Shown piece after piece: positions 6,502 through 9,515 of a DNA stretch of 9,515 nt. This stretch comes from an uncultured Bacilli bacterium (GTDB lineage Bacteria > Bacillota_I > Bacilli_A > RF39 > UBA660). Below the pieces are notes generated by a model. That model was not told the origin of the DNA. It saw only the letters and a list, made by a program, of their open reading frames with translations, and searched no databases. The DNA is taken from positions 1 through 9,515 of the forward strand of contig CALVIJ010000027.1 of NCBI GenBank assembly GCA_944329505.1, given 5' to 3'. The translations under genes and the position numbers were made by a program. Positions within the stretch are counted from its first letter, which is position 1, and the number at the start of each line of letters is the position of its first letter.

Positions 6502-6530
6502 AGTATATACCCCCTAGGAGTATCTGTCAA
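6502..6530 (-). promoter_or_regulatory. Consensus sigma-A promoter of the csoR operon
   Basis: On the minus strand TTGACA (6525-6530), a 17-base spacer and TATACT (6502-6507). The start point near 6495 coincides with the GGTGAT ribosome binding site, so the leader is only about nine bases. Confidence 0.85.
6507..6523 (-). promoter_or_regulatory. CsoR operator
   Basis: ATACCCCCTAGGAGTAT, read on the plus strand, is a pseudo-palindrome (6 of 8 pairs) with the AT-C-tract/G-tract-AT form known for CsoR operators. It fills the spacer between the -35 and -10 of the csoR promoter and stands out as GC-rich in an AT-rich region. Bound repressor would block RNA polymerase. Confidence 0.75.
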
Positions 6531-6639
6531 TAAAATGAATTTTAACTGAACCACCTTTAAAAGTCCAATTAATTTATCAATAATTATAAACAACCAATTT
6601 AAATTAATATAGTTGTATCAGACAATTCATATCAAAAAT

Positions 6640-6655
6640 GGAGCCTTCCGGCTCC
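6640..6655 (-). terminator. Orphan GC-rich hairpin, probable minus-strand terminator
   Basis: On the minus strand GGAGCC, loop GGAA, GGCTCC, then ATTTTTG. The 6-bp GC stem is closed by a GNRA-type tetraloop and followed by five T. It lies 380 bases past the stop of rloB, which has its own terminator, so it may end a transcript of a lost gene or act as a backup. Confidence 0.45.
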
Positions 6656-6770
6656 TTCAGGGGGTCAAATAAAATCAGTTATGCAAGTTTATAAATATTA
6701 TATAAATTCTTACAAAATAAGGCTTTTATTTATATTCACTTTTAACTATATAATGACTATTTTTAATATT

Positions 6771-6822
6771 TTGGGTACCTAACTGGGTACCTAATTTTTT
6801 GTGAGAACTTTTGGGCGCCTAA
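6771..6822. repeat. Three near-identical palindromic 12-mers
   Basis: TTGGGTACCTAA (6771-6782), CTGGGTACCTAA (6783-6794) and TTGGGCGCCTAA (6811-6822). The first two are in direct tandem with a period of 12. Each has a six-base palindromic core (GGTACC or GGCGCC). They are the most GC-rich words in a very AT-rich spacer. Confidence 0.7.
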
Positions 6823-6998
6823 AATTTAAAACTAATTATAAAAATACTTTTTTACTATTAATACTTAAAAAAGGAATTGTGAGCTTTCTGGATTTAAATA
6901 AATATAGCAATATAAATTTTAAATATTTACGCGCATAATTATTCATTCATAGAGTATTTATAAATAAGTTTGTTAATATAAGATAATATCTAAAAAGT

Positions 6999-7027
6999 AA
7001 AAGCCAGGATTTTTTTCCTAGCCTTTT
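6999..7027 (-). terminator. Terminator of rloAB
   Basis: On the minus strand AAAAGGCTAGGA and TCCTGGCTTTT (7016-7027 with 6999-7009) pair with one bulge and one G-U around an A-rich loop, followed by a T-rich stretch ending in TTTTT (6992-6996). The rloB stop codon (7018-7020) lies in the stem. Confidence 0.65.
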
Positions 7028-7656
7028 TTTATTAAATATTCAACGATTTTATAAAATTCAGTATTGGGATTTGCTTCAACTGTTCCTATTCTCCGATTAT
7101 TATCTAATTGATATTTTTCTAGTTTTTTTGCACGTTCTATGGCTTTATCTAAATTTTTGATGATATCAGGATATATATTAACGTTTTTTTCATATTTGGG
7201 ATAAAATTTTTTTAATCTTTTTATTACTTCTTCATTACTCATATTTGATGTTGTATAATCATAATGTAATAAGAACCAAAGTTCAACGCATGGCGAAGAT
7301 GTAATAATTTTTATATTATTTTTCTTTGCTAATTGAATTGCTTCATTAATTATTTTATTTTTATCTGGATTAGTATCTGTATCAAATATGCAATACGCCA
7401 TATCATCATCTTGTAAATCTAATCCCATATTCTCTATTTGTTTAATTAGCATTTGAACTAAGTTTAATGGATCTGTATTATTTCCTTTAGCATATGAAAT
7501 ATTATATGATTTTGTACCATCTTCAAAATTGCTAAAATAGGTCTTCTCAGTTTTGTTTTTTCCTTCTAATGCTATTAATATTTTACTTTTTTGCTTTCTG
7601 ATTTTTCTTACTCTATCGCTACTAATTCTTCTATTTTGTTCTATTCTTCTTCCCAT
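7018..7656 (-). CDS. rloB: RloB-like TOPRIM-fold effector (AbiLii / AriB type)
   Basis: 212 residues with the layout of the RloB family. A basic N-terminus precedes ILIALEGKNKTEKTYFSNF (26-44), where Glu31 fits the TOPRIM glutamate. Next come YCIFDTDTNPDK (88-99) with the DxD pair Asp92/Asp94 and SPCVELWFLLHYD (121-133), a family signature, and the tail ANPNTEFYKIVEYL. TOPRIM effectors of related systems are nucleases; AriB of the PARIS system cleaves tRNA-Lys. Nuclease activity here is inferred from the fold. The ATG lies inside the end of rloA (16-base overlap) and has no strong ribosome binding site, so translation is probably coupled, keeping effector and ATPase in ratio. Other names for this pair are AbiL (AbiLi/AbiLii). 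Confidence 0.88.
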   Translation of the reverse strand: MGRRIEQNRRISSDRVRKIRKQKSKILIALEGKNKTEKTYFSNFEDGTKSYNISYAKGNNTDPLNLVQMLIKQIENMGLDLQDDDMAYCIFDTDTNPDKNKIINEAIQLAKKNNIKIITSSPCVELWFLLHYDYTTSNMSNEEVIKRLKKFYPKYEKNVNIYPDIIKNLDKAIERAKKLEKYQLDNNRRIGTVEANPNTEFYKIVEYLIKKG

Positions 7657-8885
7657 AAATTAAAATCGTTTTTAATAAAAGGAACTGCTCCGTATCTACC
7701 AAGCATATATCCTCTTTCAACGTTCTCCGTTTTTCTTACAGAAAAATCACTCAAAGGATATAAATCACTTATTCCATTATTATCGTCTTTTTCTGTAAAC
7801 CATATTTGATCTCTTCTTAAAATATTTAACTTTAACAAATTAGTATCGTGAGTATTAAAAATTAATTGTGCTCCATTTTTATTTATATCAGAGTCATTAA
7901 ACATTTGAACAATCATTTCAACCAAATATGGATGTAGACTTTTATCTAATTCATCAACTACTACAACTCTTTTATTATTTAATGCAGCCATAATAAATGG
8001 AATAAAGCAAAAAATAATTTGAGTTCCCATTGATTCTTCTTCATATGATAATTCAACGTCTGAATTTTTATGTTTAAATAAAGCAGTAAACACTTTGGGT
8101 TTTTCCTTCAGATTCATACCGACTTTAATAAAGTCAGGTATTGCTGCTAACACATCATCAGGAACATCTGTTTCTAATACTTTATAATCTTCTATATTAA
8201 AATCTGCTTTTTTTAAGAAATCTAATGCAAAGTCTTTTAACTCTTTATTATTTTTTAAATATTCTCTTAACGCTAAATCTCTAAGTCCACTTAGGTTATT
8301 AAACGTATTAATATCCGAACTCAAAAATTTATATGGGATTTTTGTTTTTTCATAATTCCAATTTGTTGCAGTAGCTATAAAAAACTTATTATGTGCATTT
8401 TTACTTGCTATATCATTTAATATTCTTTCATCTTTTTGTGGAAAAGAATATTGATTAGTTTTTGTCCTATCAAAAATTTTTGTTTCTCTTCCGTTTGGGT
8501 AATAATATAAATATTCTTCATATATTTTATTTGTATCTGCTACAAATCCGTAAACATATCTTACATCATCAACAATAAATTTGATTTCAAATTCACTTGG
8601 CATATTAATTGTATCTTCGTTAAATTTAAACGGATATATTGGAAGCTTTGCATTTATATTTACATTATTTGAACTTCGCAACATAGATATTACCAAAGTA
8701 AGAATTCTAAATAAATTAGTTTTTCCAGATGCATTGGCGCCATATATTGCCGCCGTTTTTAAGATCTTTCGGCCATTAGATATGATATAATTTTCATCTA
8801 ATCCACTTGTAGAATTCGCAAACATACTAAAAGTAACTTTATCTTTAAATGATAAAAAATTTGCAATACTAAACTCCAAAATCAT
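7641..8885 (-). CDS. rloA: RloA-like AAA/ABC-type ATPase (AbiLi / AriA type)
   Basis: 414 residues. It opens with ILEFSIANFLSFKDKVTFSM, typical of OLD/RloA-type ATPases, followed by Walker A GANASGKT (49-56). The middle part (about 80-270) is the family-specific insert. The ABC half follows: signature-like ESMGTQ (284-289), Walker B with D-loop VVVVDELDKSLHP (307-319; Asp311, Glu312) and the H-loop NTHDTNLL (344-351, His346). The tail has the RloA-type RGYMLGRYGAVPFI. It is the sensor and scaffold of an abortive-infection pair with RloB, whose gene overlaps by 16 bases. All catalytic residues are present, so it looks intact. ATG 8885 has GGAGG seven bases upstream. It lacks the TOPRIM domain that OLD nucleases carry in the same chain; RloB supplies that role. 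Confidence 0.9.
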   Translation of the reverse strand: MILEFSIANFLSFKDKVTFSMFANSTSGLDENYIISNGRKILKTAAIYGANASGKTNLFRILTLVISMLRSSNNVNINAKLPIYPFKFNEDTINMPSEFEIKFIVDDVRYVYGFVADTNKIYEEYLYYYPNGRETKIFDRTKTNQYSFPQKDERILNDIASKNAHNKFFIATATNWNYEKTKIPYKFLSSDINTFNNLSGLRDLALREYLKNNKELKDFALDFLKKADFNIEDYKVLETDVPDDVLAAIPDFIKVGMNLKEKPKVFTALFKHKNSDVELSYEEESMGTQIIFCFIPFIMAALNNKRVVVVDELDKSLHPYLVEMIVQMFNDSDINKNGAQLIFNTHDTNLLKLNILRRDQIWFTEKDDNNGISDLYPLSDFSVRKTENVERGYMLGRYGAVPFIKNDFNLWEEE

Positions 8886-8909
8886 ATAATTCCCTCCTTT
8901 TCTAATAAT

Positions 8910-8938
8910 AGTATATGCTGATTTTAGTATAATAGCAA
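8910..8938 (-). promoter_or_regulatory. Promoter of rloAB
   Basis: On the minus strand TTGCTA (8933-8938), 17 bases, TATACT (8910-8915). A second TATACT lies at 8926-8931 but lacks a well-spaced -35. The module thus has its own constitutive-looking promoter. Confidence 0.55.
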
Positions 8939-8960
8939 TACTTTTATGTAATTTATTTTT

Positions 8961-8987
8961 ATTTTTTGCGCTTTCTTTGCAAAAAAT
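8961..8987. repeat. Perfect 9-bp inverted repeat between divergent promoters
   Basis: ATTTTTTGC (8961-8969) and GCAAAAAAT (8979-8987) around a nine-base loop, midway between the rloAB promoter and the plus-strand promoter at 9000. Possible operator; a terminator is unlikely because no T-run follows the GC part in either direction. Confidence 0.5.
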
Positions 8988-8999
8988 GCGTTTATTTTA

Positions 9000-9027
9000 T
9001 TGAATTCTGCCTTTTATATGATATAAT
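9000..9027 (+). promoter_or_regulatory. Sigma-A promoter of the leader and small protein
   Basis: TTGAAT (9000-9005), a 16-base spacer and TATAAT (9022-9027), with TG one base before the -10. Transcription would start near 9034, at the first base pairs of the structured leader. Confidence 0.75.
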
Positions 9028-9030
9028 GTG

Positions 9031-9190
9031 TATGAGGGGATAAAAAAAGAAGCTCTGCAAAGCTTCTCCCTCATGTGTAAGATTACACAAAGGATCCTAG
9101 TCCTCATTAAGATTATACCATATTTTTATAATCATGAAGTATTTTCTTTCTTGAGGACTGTAAAGTCATTAAAAAAGAAAGGAGTGATAC
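9031..9190 (+). ncRNA. Structured 5' leader, candidate cis-regulatory RNA
   Basis: About 155 bases between the promoter and the 72-residue gene fold into several perfect helices. P1 is TATGAGGG (9031-9038) with CCCTCATG (9068-9075), interrupted on the 5' side by an A-rich bulge and closed by P2, AGAAGCT/AGCTTCT (9048-9054 with 9061-9067). P3 is TGTGTA/TACACA (9074-9079 with 9084-9089). P4 is AGTCCTCA/TGAGGACT (9099-9106 with 9152-9159), enclosing P5 GATTATA/TATAATC (9111-9117 with 9127-9133). P1 and P4 share the words TGAGG and CCTCA, so they can exchange partners. No T-box or known riboswitch core was recognised, and no terminator precedes the gene, so any control would be on translation or stability. 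Confidence 0.5.
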
Positions 9191-9409
9191 ATGATGCCAA
9201 AAGTAAAAGTCATCAAAGAGACAAATACCGGAAAAAATATAGTATTTCAAAATACTGGAAATCACGAAAAGATGACCCTAAATCAATTCATCAATAGAAT
9301 TGAAAGTGGGAAGTCTGTTTATAGTGATAGATATTATATCAAACATGATAGTAGTGGTAAAACACCAGTGTCTAAACCAAACAGAAACAAAAAAGACAAC
9401 ATTGAGTAA
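9191..9409 (+). CDS. 72-residue small protein, DUF3892-like
   Basis: Starts MMPKVKVIKETNTGKN and runs through FQNTGNHEKMTLNQFINRI to a C-terminal GKTPVSKPNRNKKDNIE. The order is a short strand, a helix ('LNQFINRIESGK'), a 'YYIKHDSSGKTPVSKP' strand and an Asn/Asp-rich end. This resembles small DUF3892 proteins, whose tails end in '...PDGNKNNNLD'; I hold this only as a likeness and the function is unknown. It is soluble, basic and without Cys. ATG 9191 follows AAAGGAG with a six-base spacer; ATG 9194 is the alternative. It is the only plus-strand gene here, with its own promoter, structured leader and terminator, and is convergent with nothing in the window. Confidence 0.75.
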   Translation: MMPKVKVIKETNTGKNIVFQNTGNHEKMTLNQFINRIESGKSVYSDRYYIKHDSSGKTPVSKPNRNKKDNIE

Positions 9410-9484
9410 TAAATAAATCTGTAATCTTACAAATTAACGGAGTGTGTACAGAAATCTGTGTAAATGAAAAATTTCCACGATTAA

Positions 9485-9509
9485 GGTAAGCAGATGTGCT
9501 TATCTTTTT
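9485..9509 (+). terminator. Terminator of the small-protein gene
   Basis: GGTAAGCA, loop GATG, TGCTTATC pairs over 8 bp with one G-U, followed by TTTTT. It lies 75 bases after the stop at 9409, so the transcript would be about 470 nt. Confidence 0.8.
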
Positions 9510-9515
9510 AATTAC

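Larger units (their letters stand above)
6531..6998. other. Gene-free region between the csoR promoter and rloB
   Basis: About 470 bases with no open frame carrying a ribosome binding site. It holds a GC-rich hairpin (6640-6655), a CCCCC/GGGGG-type short run (6660-6664) and a cluster of three GC-rich 12-mers at 6771-6822 (see findings). The remainder is A/T-rich and broken by stops in all frames. It may be the edge of the segment that brought in rloAB. Confidence 0.5.

Noticed and set aside
6640..6670. tRNA 3' end as an integration site
   Set aside because: There is no T-arm or acceptor stem; the sequence is a simple 6-bp hairpin with a tetraloop.
7591..7809. Short plus-strand frames opposite rloA/rloB (also 8581-8790)
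   Set aside because: They are antisense to well-supported domains and lack start signals.
9031..9190. T-box riboswitch or type III toxin-antitoxin RNA
   Set aside because: No TGGNACC-type T-box sequence, no antiterminator/terminator pair, and no tandem RNA repeats are present.
9028..9297. An open plus-strand frame of 89 codons starting GTG and overlapping the leader and the small gene
   Set aside because: Its start lies before the predicted transcript start, it has no ribosome binding site, it runs through the helices of the leader, and it overlaps the 72-residue gene in another frame.
1..9515. CRISPR array, tRNA, rRNA or insertion sequence
   Set aside because: No regularly spaced repeats, cloverleaf, rRNA core or transposase frame was seen.

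Overview
This 9.5 kb window is very AT-rich and its Shine-Dalgarno and promoter signals are of Firmicutes type. A yqfC-yqfD sporulation pair at the left edge, preceded by a good sigma-E-type promoter, points to an (at least ancestrally) endospore-forming low-GC Firmicute. An uncultured gut Bacilli/Erysipelotrichia-like or Clostridia lineage is my guess, not something the sequence proves. TGG is the Trp codon and TGA is used as a stop, so the standard bacterial code fits.

Layout. Nearly everything is on the minus strand, so the biological order runs right to left. (a) 1-404: the start of yqfD (cut by the window edge), yqfC and a sigma-E-type promoter. (b) 501-1344: a gene for an unrecognised protein, broken by a frameshift, with its own terminator. 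(c) 1344-2733: a two-gene nfeD / SPFH (band 7, QmcA-like) membrane operon with a promoter and a terminator. (d) 2737-4619: a DUF1292 protein followed by a 503-residue highly charged coiled-coil protein of unknown function, with a promoter and a terminator. (e) 4826-6530: a CsoR-type copper-sensor operon. CsoR is followed by a membrane-anchored thioredoxin-fold protein (CPWC), frameshifted at a run of eight T, and by a stand-alone B3/4 (PheRS-beta editing-domain-like) protein. The CsoR operator lies exactly in the spacer of a consensus promoter. (f) 6531-7017: about 490 bp without a gene, holding an orphan GGAA-loop hairpin and three near-identical GC-rich palindromic 12-mers that may be the fossil tail of an integrase. 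(g) 6999-8938: a self-contained RloA/RloB (AbiL/PARIS-like) anti-phage pair. (h) 8961-9509, plus strand: a promoter, a structured leader of about 155 nt, a 72-residue small protein resembling DUF3892, and a terminator.

How the parts work together. RloA (ABC-type ATPase sensor) and RloB (TOPRIM-fold effector) overlap and should act as one abortive-infection module. CsoR, the thioredoxin-like protein and the B3/4 protein are closely spaced under one metal-responsive promoter, suggesting a metal/thiol stress response linked to tRNA or amino-acid quality control. NfeD and SPFH are a known partner pair in membrane microdomains. The least explained items are the leader-small protein unit at the right end, the long charged protein encoded after DUF1292, and the palindromic triplet beside the defence module.
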